Source: Gordonibacter sp034932485 | GTDB lineage: Bacteria; Actinomycetota; Coriobacteriia; Coriobacteriales; Eggerthellaceae | NCBI GenBank assembly: GCA_034932485.1 | Contig: JAYFOQ010000014.1 | Location: 1 to 64,000, forward strand | Direction of reading: 5' to 3' | DNA: 64,000 nt | Shown here: in pieces, positions 27,450 to 35,781 of the stretch | How the letters are laid out: each line of letters starts with the position of its first letter | Position numbering within the stretch: position 1 is the first letter of the stretch | Notes under the pieces: generated by a model | Databases searched by the model: none | The model's input: the letters and a program-made list of their open reading frames with translations, nothing else | What the model was told of the DNA's origin: nothing | Made by a program: the position numbers and the translations under genes

Positions 27450-29066
27450 TTGAAGAATGGGCTAGAAACGCACGTGGAGCAAGGGATGACAAGTACTATA
27501 CCCTTGCGATCGCTTATTAAGACTGTTGTTGGCTCGTCACTTTTATGGGCGTGGGGTTATCTCTGTTATTTGAGCCCTGTGCTGTTTCCCTTTGGTGGCA
27601 CTGCTTCTGCCAGCACAGGATTAGAATACGGTTTTTTTGCCTCGCAAGCGGCGGTAGTGCTCTGTGCGGTAGTGATAATGATGGTATCGCGGCGCAGACC
27701 TCTTGTGCTGAGTCGTTGGGTATTTCTTGTTGCTGCGATGTTGGTTGCCCTTACTACTGCTGTTCTTATTGGGGCGCTGCGATACGGCTCTTTTGGCGTT
27801 GTCGTAGGATGCGGCATTGTTGACGGGGTTTGTGTTCTGTTGATGGGTGTGGCATGGGGAGCTCGTTACTCTTTAGGATCTCGTACTATGCGACCTCTTG
27901 TAGTGGTGTCGTTTTTATTTGCCTATTTGTTTTATCTCGTTGTCGCTCATATGCCGCAACCGTGGTCTGTTGTGGTTGTGCTTATACTGCCTTTATGTTC
28001 ATGGGCTTTATGGATAAGCGACGCTTCGGCACGTCATGAGGTGTCGTCTGAGGTATTTCCGGTCAGTCGGACCAACGAGGTGGCTATGCCTGGCGAGTTG
28101 ACGGCTGGTACCTGGGAGGCAAAGGTGCTGCCCTGGCAATCGATCGGCGTGCTTGTTGCTGCGGCGTTTATCGGAAACTTAATGGCTTCGGTAATTATGG
28201 GATGGGCATATGATGGTGTAGACAGCCTCTTCTACGGTGGCGTTGTAGTGTGCGCATGTATTGCAACTATGTCGCTGCTTCCCTTAGCTACCGATCGCAA
28301 TGTGCTTTCGGTTGGCAGTGTTTATCGCATCACGCTAACGTTCACGGCGGTCGGTCTGGTGGCAATCATGGTGTTCGATGCGGTGGGCGTGCCTGTTGGC
28401 GGTGCCCTCGTGCAGGGAAGCGCCTTTTTTCTCCAAGCGCTTGTTTTTCTTGTTATTACGCAAAGTACGCAAGAGCAAGGATTGTCTCCACTGCTTGCTT
28501 TTAGTGTAGGCCAAGCACTTATTTCTGCTGTGGTATTTTTGGGGAATGTTCTGGGCAAGCAGATATACGCATTGTTTGGTTCGGGTAATTTTGTTCTCGA
28601 TGTGGTGTGCGGCGGGGGGTTGCTCGCGCTGTTTTTTATGTTGGTGGCGCGTGCAAGCGCGGCGGAGGTGCCTCTTGCGGGGAGCGACAACGCCGCTTGC
28701 TCATCTGCCTTCCTTACGAGCAATAAGCAAAATATTGGGAAAGTAATGGAGCGCGGGTGTGCCCCCATTGCTGGGGTTGAAGAGCTGAATATAGACGCTT
28801 CGGAAGCATTTATGCAGCATCGACTTGAGCGGTTTGCGGAAGCCTATCATCTAACAAAACGCGAGGCGGAGGTATTGGGATTTTTGGCACGTGGACGCAG
28901 CCTTCCCTATATTGCCGACACGCTATTCGTTACGACGGGCACTATCAAAACTCATACTGTACATATTTATCGTAAGCTAGAGGTGAATTCACGACAGGAA
29001 TTACTCGACCTGTTCGAGAAACAGGTCGAGTGTGATAAGTCTACTGGAATATTCCGTCACGAATGA
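27450..29066 (+). CDS. 12-TM membrane regulator with LuxR DNA-binding domain (LuxR 1)
   Basis: A 538-residue protein with about twelve hydrophobic helices (residues ~20-410), a cytoplasmic linker, and a C-terminal LuxR helix-turn-helix at about 470-530: LTKREAEVLGFLARGRSLPY then VTTGTIKTHTVHIYRKLEVN. No receiver or kinase domain is present, so it looks like a one-component membrane sensor that would bind DNA while membrane-anchored. It is divergent from reductase 1, which is its likely target. TTG at 27450 has an AGGGGG upstream; ATG at 27486 with GGAG six bases before it is an equally good start. Its 3' end overlaps the convergent M29-like gene by 26 bp. Confidence 0.88.
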   Translation: MKNGLETHVEQGMTSTIPLRSLIKTVVGSSLLWAWGYLCYLSPVLFPFGGTASASTGLEYGFFASQAAVVLCAVVIMMVSRRRPLVLSRWVFLVAAMLVALTTAVLIGALRYGSFGVVVGCGIVDGVCVLLMGVAWGARYSLGSRTMRPLVVVSFLFAYLFYLVVAHMPQPWSVVVVLILPLCSWALWISDASARHEVSSEVFPVSRTNEVAMPGELTAGTWEAKVLPWQSIGVLVAAAFIGNLMASVIMGWAYDGVDSLFYGGVVVCACIATMSLLPLATDRNVLSVGSVYRITLTFTAVGLVAIMVFDAVGVPVGGALVQGSAFFLQALVFLVITQSTQEQGLSPLLAFSVGQALISAVVFLGNVLGKQIYALFGSGNFVLDVVCGGGLLALFFMLVARASAAEVPLAGSDNAACSSAFLTSNKQNIGKVMERGCAPIAGVEELNIDASEAFMQHRLERFAEAYHLTKREAEVLGFLARGRSLPYIADTLFVTTGTIKTHTVHIYRKLEVNSRQELLDLFEKQVECDKSTGIFRHE

Positions 29067-29994
29067 CGCATTCGTCATCTAGGTAAAGGGTGGGGGCAAG
29101 CACAATGCCATCGAGGTGGCAGTCGGCTTTGGTAATACCACCAAACGAGGTGTTGGTGCCAAAGGCAACGTGTACGCTGCCGTAGATTTTCTCGTCTTCC
29201 AAGATGATGCCGCAGAGCTTTGCGCATTCGTTTGTGCCGATGCCTAGTTCGGCGATGGTGCCGTTTTCGGCTCTGTCGAATAAGATGGAAAGTTGTTCGG
29301 CGAAAGAGCCGTTCTTGTCTGCCCCTTCGATATTCACGATGCGGCCGCGCTCGATGGTTACGACGAGCGGATGAGCCAGTAAGCCTATACCAACCATAGA
29401 TCCATCGATGATCACGGTGCCGTTTGTGCCATCTTCCACGGGAGCAAGGTAGGCTTCGCCTGAAGGAAAGTTACCGCTTGCGCCCGGCTCGCGGTATACA
29501 CCAGGACTAGCAACGCCGTTGCGACCAGCGAGATCGAGGGTAAGTATGTGACCCCCCTTTTCTAGGCGCGCTGTTTGAGCTTCGGTGAAGCGTTGCGTAA
29601 GTGCGTGCGTAATTTTTTCCACTTCTCCATAGTTGGCGCAGGCCGCGCCCGCACGTAGCATATCCATAGTTACGCCAGGCATGGTGACTACTCGCGTCCC
29701 TGCTTTGGCGGCTTCGATACGCGCGTTTGTGTGAGTGATGGACTTCGCTGTTGGACATAATGCGACATCAACTGCTCTCATCGCTGCGGCGACAGCAGCA
29801 GGTGGCTCTTCGCCCGCAACATGCCCTTCGGGCATCTGCATTAGTAGTGCGCATCGATTGAGTGATCGTGCGGCAGCGTAGAACAAGGAACCGACGTCGC
29901 TCGTTGCATCGTCGGTTACCACAAGAAGCGTCTCATTAGGTTTCAGTGCGAGGTTGGTTTCTATGATGATTTTTGCGCGCTCTTCGATATCCAT
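29041..29994 (-). CDS. Peptidase M29-like aminopeptidase family protein
   Basis: About 317 residues starting MDIEERAKIIIETNLALKP, a clear match to the leucyl aminopeptidase (M29/AmpS-like) family. Conserved blocks are LLVVTDDATSDVG, MPGVTMDMLRAG, the Glu/Gly-rich YREPGASGNFPSGEAYLAP and the metal-binding C-terminus GIGTNECAKLCG, HVAFGTNTSFGG and KADCHLDGIV. Family members are cocatalytic metal aminopeptidases; homologues in catabolic clusters with DUF1177/DUF917 are poorly studied. AGG lies seven bases before ATG 29994. The ORF could extend upstream to 30057 but without a ribosome site. It is 71 bp after the DUF1177 gene, probably in one operon. Confidence 0.87.
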   Translation of the reverse strand: MDIEERAKIIIETNLALKPNETLLVVTDDATSDVGSLFYAAARSLNRCALLMQMPEGHVAGEEPPAAVAAAMRAVDVALCPTAKSITHTNARIEAAKAGTRVVTMPGVTMDMLRAGAACANYGEVEKITHALTQRFTEAQTARLEKGGHILTLDLAGRNGVASPGVYREPGASGNFPSGEAYLAPVEDGTNGTVIIDGSMVGIGLLAHPLVVTIERGRIVNIEGADKNGSFAEQLSILFDRAENGTIAELGIGTNECAKLCGIILEDEKIYGSVHVAFGTNTSFGGITKADCHLDGIVLAPTLYLDDECVIRDGIFQ

Positions 29995-30065
29995 AGTACA
30001 GCCTATCCCGTCAATGCGTCTGTAATAACTTTTATACCCGAAGTGTAAGACTACCAAGCGCAGAC

Positions 30066-31046
30066 TTATGCTTCAGGGTTTTCCGCTGGCAGCAACCCCA
30101 TTGTTTGAAGGTGAGTGAACGAACCGTAACGCGCCTGAAAGCGTTCAAACTCTTCCACGTTGTAGAAGGAGCATTTCCCCTCACCGAAGGCTTTGGCCGC
30201 TTCAATTATAAAGGAGCCCGCTTCATCAAGATCGGTTAGGTGGGTTGCTCCGGTTGCACAGCCGGGAACGGCAGTTTCGGTAGTGATGGCCACCCCGACA
30301 ACGGGCGCAGCGGTTGCCGTTGCGGGTTGCAAGATGGAATTCAGATGGTATAAACCATTTCCGTAGGGCGTAATGTCGGCCATAGACAGTGGAAATGTGC
30401 GCGCTCGACGCCCGGTTGCGATTTCGACTAATCCCACAAGGTCGTCGCTTACACGAAGAATGCATCCCTGTAATACGGTGGGAGATATCATAAAACCGCG
30501 TTCGTTCATAATGCGATTACCTTTTGTTGTATCCACCACCAATACTGCATCGGCCGACCAAGCTCCCTGATCTTCGCTGCCACCCATTTCTTCGCGATTT
30601 ACCGCTGCCGTAGCTACGGGCGATCCCATGAAAGGTACGGGTTCGTGTGGTGATGTGGGTGCATGGGGGCATACGTGTGTGGAAAGCACTACATCTCCGG
30701 CAAGTATATCTCCGCGTGTATGCATAGAGAGTAGTTTTGCGGCGCACGCGAGCACCGTGAGTGCACCGTCTCCATCGGATACGAACCCGATACGTTCGGG
30801 TCTTGCACCCAGCCCTCCCAGACGTCCGAGCAGTGCAATGGTCGGAGCACTTCCTCCGGTTGAGCGGCCTTGCGTACCGGGAATGCGCACGCGTACCATG
30901 TCGGTGGAACCTTGAGGCCCCTTGAGGACGTAGGTTTCCGCATCACACGTGGGGTCGATGGCGCGTAAAAATGAAACAGTCGATTCTCCACTTGCGGCGG
31001 GCGAATCGAGTACATCATATAGCTCCATTAGTTGCTTCAGAATCAT
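30066..31046 (-). CDS. DUF1177 family protein
   Basis: About 326 residues, start MILKQLMELYDVLDSP. Features include TDMVRVRIPG, RPERIGFVSDGDGALTVLAC, DVVLSTHVCPHAPTSPHEP and the NREEMGGSED region. The many conserved Asp/His/Glu residues suggest a metal hydrolase. DUF1177 has no assigned reaction; it recurs beside DUF917, hydantoinase and aminopeptidase genes. GGAG lies eight bases before the ATG. The open frame continues upstream to 31244, but the preceding residues overlap the control region and lack a ribosome site. Divergent from the DUF917-hydantoinase pair. Confidence 0.85.
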   Translation of the reverse strand: MILKQLMELYDVLDSPAASGESTVSFLRAIDPTCDAETYVLKGPQGSTDMVRVRIPGTQGRSTGGSAPTIALLGRLGGLGARPERIGFVSDGDGALTVLACAAKLLSMHTRGDILAGDVVLSTHVCPHAPTSPHEPVPFMGSPVATAAVNREEMGGSEDQGAWSADAVLVVDTTKGNRIMNERGFMISPTVLQGCILRVSDDLVGLVEIATGRRARTFPLSMADITPYGNGLYHLNSILQPATATAAPVVGVAITTETAVPGCATGATHLTDLDEAGSFIIEAAKAFGEGKCSFYNVEEFERFQARYGSFTHLQTMGLLPAENPEA

Positions 31047-31184
31047 GAGGGTGCTCCTCGAACGTTGTTTTTTATTTATCCAAAGGATACCGGTAATTGG
31101 TGCGAGAGGGAAAGCCAAATAGCCGATGATGTGAAAAACGAATGCAGTATAAGAGATTTGGATACGAGTCTCCTTCCCCAGTCG

Positions 31185-31210
31185 CCCGGTTAAACTCTGG
31201 ATTAACCGGG
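31185..31210. promoter_or_regulatory. Perfect inverted repeat, candidate operator
   Basis: CCCGGTTAA (31185-31193), eight bases, TTAACCGGG (31202-31210), in the divergent region between the DUF1177 and DUF917 genes. A dimeric repressor or activator could bind here. A part of it, GGTTAAACT, recurs at 51327 in another divergent promoter region. Confidence 0.55.
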
Positions 31211-31221
31211 TACTTCCTAGC

Positions 31222-31236
31222 GACCTGTCATAGGTC
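31222..31236. promoter_or_regulatory. Second inverted repeat, candidate operator
   Basis: GACCT-N5-AGGTC, 12 bp after the first repeat and about 53 bp before the DUF917 start. The two centres are roughly 31 bp (three helical turns) apart, so they lie on the same DNA face. Confidence 0.45.
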
Positions 31237-31288
31237 AAGTACAATTCGCTTTAGAGATGTTCTGTCGTTTGAAAGGATCCCTTTAGAC

Positions 31289-32389
31289 ATGAGAAGAATG
31301 ATCGGCATCAAAGAGATCGAGGATATGGCGTTAGGCGCAACGGTTCTAGGCGCTGGCGGCGGTGGCGACCCCTATGTCGGTAAACTCATGGCCATTGAGG
31401 CCATCAAGAAGTACGGCGAAGTGGAACTTATCACCCCCGATGAGGTTCCCGATGACGCACTGGTTGTGGTTTCTCAGATGATGGGCGCCCCTACGATTAT
31501 GGTGGAGAAGATTTGCAGTGGTCTGGAGCCTATGGCAACCTATGACGAGCTCGTGAAGGAGCTTGGCCAAGAAGCATATGCTATTTATGCGGTGGAAGCG
31601 GGCGGTGTGAATTCCACTATTCCGTTTATCCTTGCGGCAACACGTCGCATTCCGGTGGTTGACTGTGACCTAATGGGCCGCGCGTTTCCTGAGTTACAAA
31701 TGACGACGCTGGGCATTAATGGTGTCAAAGGTCAGCCGGCAGTGCTGGCTGACGAGAAAGGAAATACGACTACCGTTCGCGCAATTGACGACAAATGGCT
31801 CGAACGTATTGCGCGTCAAGCAACCTCTGTCATGGGTGGTTATACCATTCTTGCTTCGTATCCCTGTTCGGGCAAACAGCTGAAAGAGTTTAGTATTCCG
31901 AATACTCCAACACTGTGTGAGGAAATAGGGCGTACGTTGCGAGAGGCACGCGAAAACCATACCGACCCTATCGATGCTATGCTTGAAGTAACAAAAGGCT
32001 TTCGTCTATTTCGTGGCAAAGTGGTGGATGTGGAGCGTAAAACTGATGGCATGTTTGTGCGCGGTCAAGCGGTTGTGGATGGGCTTGATGAAGACAAGGG
32101 TAGCCAGCTAATCATTAAATTCCAGAATGAGAATCTTATCGCCTTGCGTGATGGAGAGCCGGTAACCACCTCGCCCGACCTTATTATGTCGCTGGATATG
32201 GAATCGGGATCACCGGTGACAACCGAGGGCTTGAAGTATGGTGCTCGCGTGGTGGTAGTAGGCATGCCTTGTGCTCCGCAGTGGCGTACACCAGAGGGTC
32301 TGGCCGTGGTGGGGCCGCGCGCCTTTGGTTACGAGGTAGATTATATTGCTATTGAGGAGCGCATGGCTGCCAAAGGGGTGACAGCGTAA
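31289..32389 (+). CDS. DUF917 family protein
   Basis: About 366 residues starting MRRMIGIKEIEDMALGATVL, then the Gly-rich GAGGGGDPYVGK. Also visible are VVDCDLMGRAFPELQM and the C-terminal PEGLAVVGPRAFGYEVDY. DUF917 proteins accompany hydantoinase/oxoprolinase subunits and are thought to be part of a two-subunit ATP-dependent ring-opening or related hydrolase, but the reaction is not established. AAAGGA lies 11 bases before ATG 31289; ATG 31298 is also possible. The stop codon overlaps the hydantoinase start by one base (TAATG), which points to coupled translation and a complex of both products. Confidence 0.88.
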   Translation: MRRMIGIKEIEDMALGATVLGAGGGGDPYVGKLMAIEAIKKYGEVELITPDEVPDDALVVVSQMMGAPTIMVEKICSGLEPMATYDELVKELGQEAYAIYAVEAGGVNSTIPFILAATRRIPVVDCDLMGRAFPELQMTTLGINGVKGQPAVLADEKGNTTTVRAIDDKWLERIARQATSVMGGYTILASYPCSGKQLKEFSIPNTPTLCEEIGRTLREARENHTDPIDAMLEVTKGFRLFRGKVVDVERKTDGMFVRGQAVVDGLDEDKGSQLIIKFQNENLIALRDGEPVTTSPDLIMSLDMESGSPVTTEGLKYGARVVVVGMPCAPQWRTPEGLAVVGPRAFGYEVDYIAIEERMAAKGVTA

Positions 32390-34176
32390 TGGGGAAGGGC
32401 AAGAAAAAGCTTAAGAAGGCTTCTAAAGCTGCAAAAATAACCAAATCGAATAAGATTAAAACTTGCAAGAAGGCTGCTAGCTGTAAGCGTAAAACACCTT
32501 GCAGCAAGTGTCGTAAGGTGAGTAACTGCAAGTTTGTTGTAAAAGCTGATATCGAGAAACCGAAGAGCGTGAACATAATGAGCGAGAACAAAAACAGTGC
32601 GTCAGTTGCACCGACCTGGCGTCTGGGTATTGACGTTGGCGGTACGAACACCGACGCGGTCATTATTGACGGCAACTTAAAGCTGGTTGCTTCCACTAAA
32701 AGTCCGACGACTGAGGACGTTATGGGAGGTATTAAGGCTGCCATGCATGAGGTGGTCTCCCAGATTGGTCCGGAGGCAGCTAAGAACATCGGCTTTGCCA
32801 TGTTGGGTACGACACACTGCACGAATGCCATTGTCGAGCGTAAGCGTTTGAACAAAGTAGCAGCCGTGCGTATTGGTGCTCCGGCAACTACCGCTATTAG
32901 CTGCATGGCCGATTGGCCTGATGAGCTAAAGGACGCTATGCGCGTGCGTGATTTTCTTATTCACGGAGGCCATGAGTTTGACGGCCATGAGATAAGTGAA
33001 CTATCAGAGGTGGAGATTCGCGAGGTTGCTGCCGCCGTGCGCGCTGATGGCTTTGAATCCATTGCGGTAACCAGTGTCTTTTCGCCCGTGTCCGATGTGC
33101 ACGAGAAGCGCGCAGCTGCTCTCTTACATGAGGAGTTGGGCGAAGATTTCCCCGTGTCTCTTTCTTCTGAGATTGGTACGCTAGGTTTTCTTGAGCGTGA
33201 GAATGCCTCTATCTTAAACGCTGCCCTCTACGATGTGGCGCATACTACAGCCGATAGTTTTGAGGCAGCATTGGCGGCTGAGGGACTTGAACATGTGGCG
33301 GTGTACCTTGGTCAGAACGACGGTACGCTCATGTCGGTTGACTACGCAAAGCGCTACCCCATCTTCACTATTGCTTGCGGGCCAACGAACTCCATCCGCG
33401 GTGCATCGTTTCTTACCAAAAAGAAGGATGCCGTAGTTGTAGACATCGGTGGGACTACGACCGATGTGGGTGTGTTGTCCCACGGATTCCCGCGCGAGAG
33501 CATGATTGCTGTCGAGATTGGAGACGTACGTACCAACTTCCGCATGCCCGATCTGGTTTCGGTTGGTTTGGGTGGCGGTTCTCTTGTGCGTAAGCACGAC
33601 GACGGCCATGTAACGGTTGGTCCGGATAGCGTGGGTTATCAGGTTACGAGCAAGGCTTTCTGTTTTGGGGGCGACACTCTTACTGCTACCGATATCGTAG
33701 TGGCAAAAGGCCTTGTTGAAGGTGTTGGTAATGCTGATTTGGTCGCCGGTCTTGATGCTGATTTGGTAGAGGCGGCCTATGCGGAAATCGCGCGTATCAT
33801 CGAAGATGCGGTTGACGCCATGAAGACTTCGGCAGGCGACGTGACCGTTATCTTGGTGGGAGGCGGCTCCATTTTGGCTCCCGATCATCTGGAGGGAGCC
33901 GATCAGGTGCTACGTCCGGCTAACTTTGGTGTAGCAAACGCTATTGGATCGGCCATCGCGCAGGTGTCCGGTCAGATTGCCAAAGTGTTCTCGCTTTCCG
34001 AAACTCCGCGTGACCAGGCTATTGCCGAGTCGAAGCAACGGGCCTGCTCGGAAGCTATCGAGGCCGGTGCCGATCCTGACACTGTTGAGGTTATCGAAGT
34101 GGAAGATATTCCTATGGCATATTTGGGAGACGCCCTTTGTATCCGCGTAAAGGCGGTTGGCGATTTAATGCTGTAG
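32389..34176 (+). CDS. Hydantoinase/oxoprolinase family protein with Lys/Cys-rich N-terminal extension
   Basis: A 595-residue protein. From residue ~78 it is a HyuA-like ASKHA-fold enzyme: LGIDVGGTNTDAVIIDGN, MLGTTHCTNAIVERK, VVDIGGTTTDVGVLS and the C-terminal VILVGGGSILAP. Such enzymes open hydantoin or 5-oxoproline rings with ATP. The first 63 residues are unusual: 21 lysines and five cysteines spaced C26-C32-C38-C41-C47, followed by a second possible start at Met64. This part may bind metal or nucleic acid, or may not be translated. The upstream AAGGGGTG and the TAATG overlap with DUF917 support use of the first ATG. A terminator follows. Confidence 0.88.
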   Translation: MGKGKKKLKKASKAAKITKSNKIKTCKKAASCKRKTPCSKCRKVSNCKFVVKADIEKPKSVNIMSENKNSASVAPTWRLGIDVGGTNTDAVIIDGNLKLVASTKSPTTEDVMGGIKAAMHEVVSQIGPEAAKNIGFAMLGTTHCTNAIVERKRLNKVAAVRIGAPATTAISCMADWPDELKDAMRVRDFLIHGGHEFDGHEISELSEVEIREVAAAVRADGFESIAVTSVFSPVSDVHEKRAAALLHEELGEDFPVSLSSEIGTLGFLERENASILNAALYDVAHTTADSFEAALAAEGLEHVAVYLGQNDGTLMSVDYAKRYPIFTIACGPTNSIRGASFLTKKKDAVVVDIGGTTTDVGVLSHGFPRESMIAVEIGDVRTNFRMPDLVSVGLGGGSLVRKHDDGHVTVGPDSVGYQVTSKAFCFGGDTLTATDIVVAKGLVEGVGNADLVAGLDADLVEAAYAEIARIIEDAVDAMKTSAGDVTVILVGGGSILAPDHLEGADQVLRPANFGVANAIGSAIAQVSGQIAKVFSLSETPRDQAIAESKQRACSEAIEAGADPDTVEVIEVEDIPMAYLGDALCIRVKAVGDLML

Positions 34177-34197
34177 CACAATGCATCTTGAAATGTT

Positions 34198-34236
34198 AAC
34201 GCTCCGTTTGCTTTCGAGTATACGGAGCGTTTTTTA
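34198..34236 (+). terminator. Terminator after hydantoinase gene
   Basis: AACGCTCCGT (34198-34207) pairs with ACGGAGCGTT (34222-34231), followed by a T-run. Confidence 0.9.
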
Positions 34237-34413
34237 TTATGTCCAAAAACACGGCTGAAAAAGAGGAATCCCATGGAGATATCGTATTCCCTAAGACCAT
34301 TACCTCGTTTTGACTTTCTGCGTGCAGTGATTCTGATAGTTTTTACTTATTGATGTTAGAGGTCCTTGTGGACGCCTAAGGTATTTGGCTGAATGTTTGA
34401 AAGGCGGTTGTTT

Positions 34414-34890
34414 ATGGGTATGTTCTCGTTCAGTAGCAAAAAGAAGCGTCGGTATGGACAGGGCGGCAGCTCTCAATATCAACAGAAAGGATTTATGTCG
34501 GGATTTGGTTCCTTCAGCAGTTCAGATCGACGTCGTGCTCAATATGCCAACCAAGGTGGCTACGGCCAACCTATGCAACCCATGCAACAACATTCCGGAC
34601 AGAAGCCAGCACAAAACCCTCTCCAACAGATTATGCAGCAATTTAGTCAACAGCCAGTGCAGCAAGCACCCGATGCTGCTCACGCGGCTCATCAAGTGCC
34701 TGCGACCATGGGTGTCGCGCAGCAGCCAGCCATAATCTGTGCATCTTGCAATGCTTCTATTCCGGCGGGATCGAAGTTCTGTCTGCAATGCGGCACCAAA
34801 GTGGAAGATAAGCCTGGATTTTGCATGTCTTGTGGCGCATCTCTCCCGCTCGAGGCTAAGTTTTGTCCTTCGTGCGGAACGCCTCGATAG
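34414..34890 (+). CDS. Double zinc-ribbon protein with Gln-rich linker
   Basis: About 158 residues. The basic N-terminus MGMFSFSSKKKRRYGQGG is followed by a Gln/Pro/Ala/Met-rich, probably disordered stretch (~80 residues). Two zinc ribbons close it: CASCNASIPAGSKFCLQCG and CMSCGASLPLEAKFCPSCG, each CxxC-N10-12-CxxC. Such double ribbons are often protein or nucleic-acid adaptors. ATG 34414 follows AAGGCGG; ATG 34393 would add seven residues. The small kinase gene starts 26 bp downstream, suggesting they act together, perhaps kinase and substrate. Confidence 0.8.
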   Translation: MGMFSFSSKKKRRYGQGGSSQYQQKGFMSGFGSFSSSDRRRAQYANQGGYGQPMQPMQQHSGQKPAQNPLQQIMQQFSQQPVQQAPDAAHAAHQVPATMGVAQQPAIICASCNASIPAGSKFCLQCGTKVEDKPGFCMSCGASLPLEAKFCPSCGTPR

Positions 34891-34915
34891 TGTCAAGATA
34901 AGAGGCAGTGGTCAC

Positions 34916-35659
34916 ATGGTCCGCTTTGCTCATCTGTTCGTGGCCCTGCCTTATCTTCGTTTTTGTGGCAGAACAGTGCAGGGTTATCGCATTGGATCAT
35001 GCTTAGGGATCGGAGGCTCGGGCGTAACGTTTGAGGCAGTTTCCCCTCATGGACGCCTTGTTGCACTTAAGCTGTTGCGTCCTTTGCGTGCAAGCCTTGA
35101 CCTTGATAAGGTGTGGCGTGAAGTGGGTTCGTTGGGAGCTGTCTCTCATTCGGGCGTGCCGGAGTGGTTAGGTATACTACGTGAAGGACGTGCTTATTTT
35201 ATCGTTTTGTCGCGCATGCCGGGGAGGCCGCTTGATAGTTGGTTGTTCGAAGACCGGCATGCTTTTCAGAGAAGTGAACTTGTTGAGGTGTGCTCCCAGC
35301 TAATTGACGTATTAGATGCCCTCCATGCTGTCGGTTTGGTCCATGGGGATATCCGCCCCGCCAATGTACTCTATGACGGTCGACGGGTTTCATTGGTTGA
35401 TTTTGGTTTGAGCTTGGACGCATCGGAACGTGCTGTAGATATTGCGGGGTTCGCTGACCTGTTGCTTTACTTGCTCTACTCGACCTTTGATTCTTCTGAG
35501 GGAGTGAGCTATAAGACAGAATCGTGGCGCGATCAGCTTTTACTCGATGGTGCGCAGCAGCGTTTTTTGGACGATGCGTTTGAAAGGCCTCAGGAATTTG
35601 ACGAAAGAAAGCTATACACGCGCTTTGTTGAAGCTTTTGCGCACGAGATTGAACCTTGA
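34916..35659 (+). CDS. Small serine/threonine protein kinase
   Basis: About 247 residues, essentially only a kinase domain. Visible are the Gly loop GIGGSGVTFEA near residue 33, the ATP-binding Lys in VALKLLRP, the catalytic loop HGDIRPANVLY (HGD instead of HRD), and the metal-binding DFG in SLVDFGLSL. There is no transmembrane or sensor domain, so it is likely cytoplasmic and may depend on the zinc-ribbon protein encoded upstream. The activation loop is very short. ATG 34916 is preceded by AGAGG ten bases upstream; an extended frame to 34739 overlaps the zinc-ribbon gene and is unlikely. Confidence 0.85.
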   Translation: MVRFAHLFVALPYLRFCGRTVQGYRIGSCLGIGGSGVTFEAVSPHGRLVALKLLRPLRASLDLDKVWREVGSLGAVSHSGVPEWLGILREGRAYFIVLSRMPGRPLDSWLFEDRHAFQRSELVEVCSQLIDVLDALHAVGLVHGDIRPANVLYDGRRVSLVDFGLSLDASERAVDIAGFADLLLYLLYSTFDSSEGVSYKTESWRDQLLLDGAQQRFLDDAFERPQEFDERKLYTRFVEAFAHEIEP

Positions 35660-35781
35660 TGAGCTTTGATTGAGCCTTTATTGAACTGCCTGAAAACAAC
35701 CCAGCCTGTTAATGTGTGTTGGCTACCTTCTTGTCTCATGGGATAATGCTCTTTGCTCATATTCGCGAGAAGGAGACATTT

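Noticed and set aside
33214..33888. 224-codon frame antisense to the hydantoinase gene
   Set aside because: Shadow frame of a clearly coding sequence, without ribosome site.
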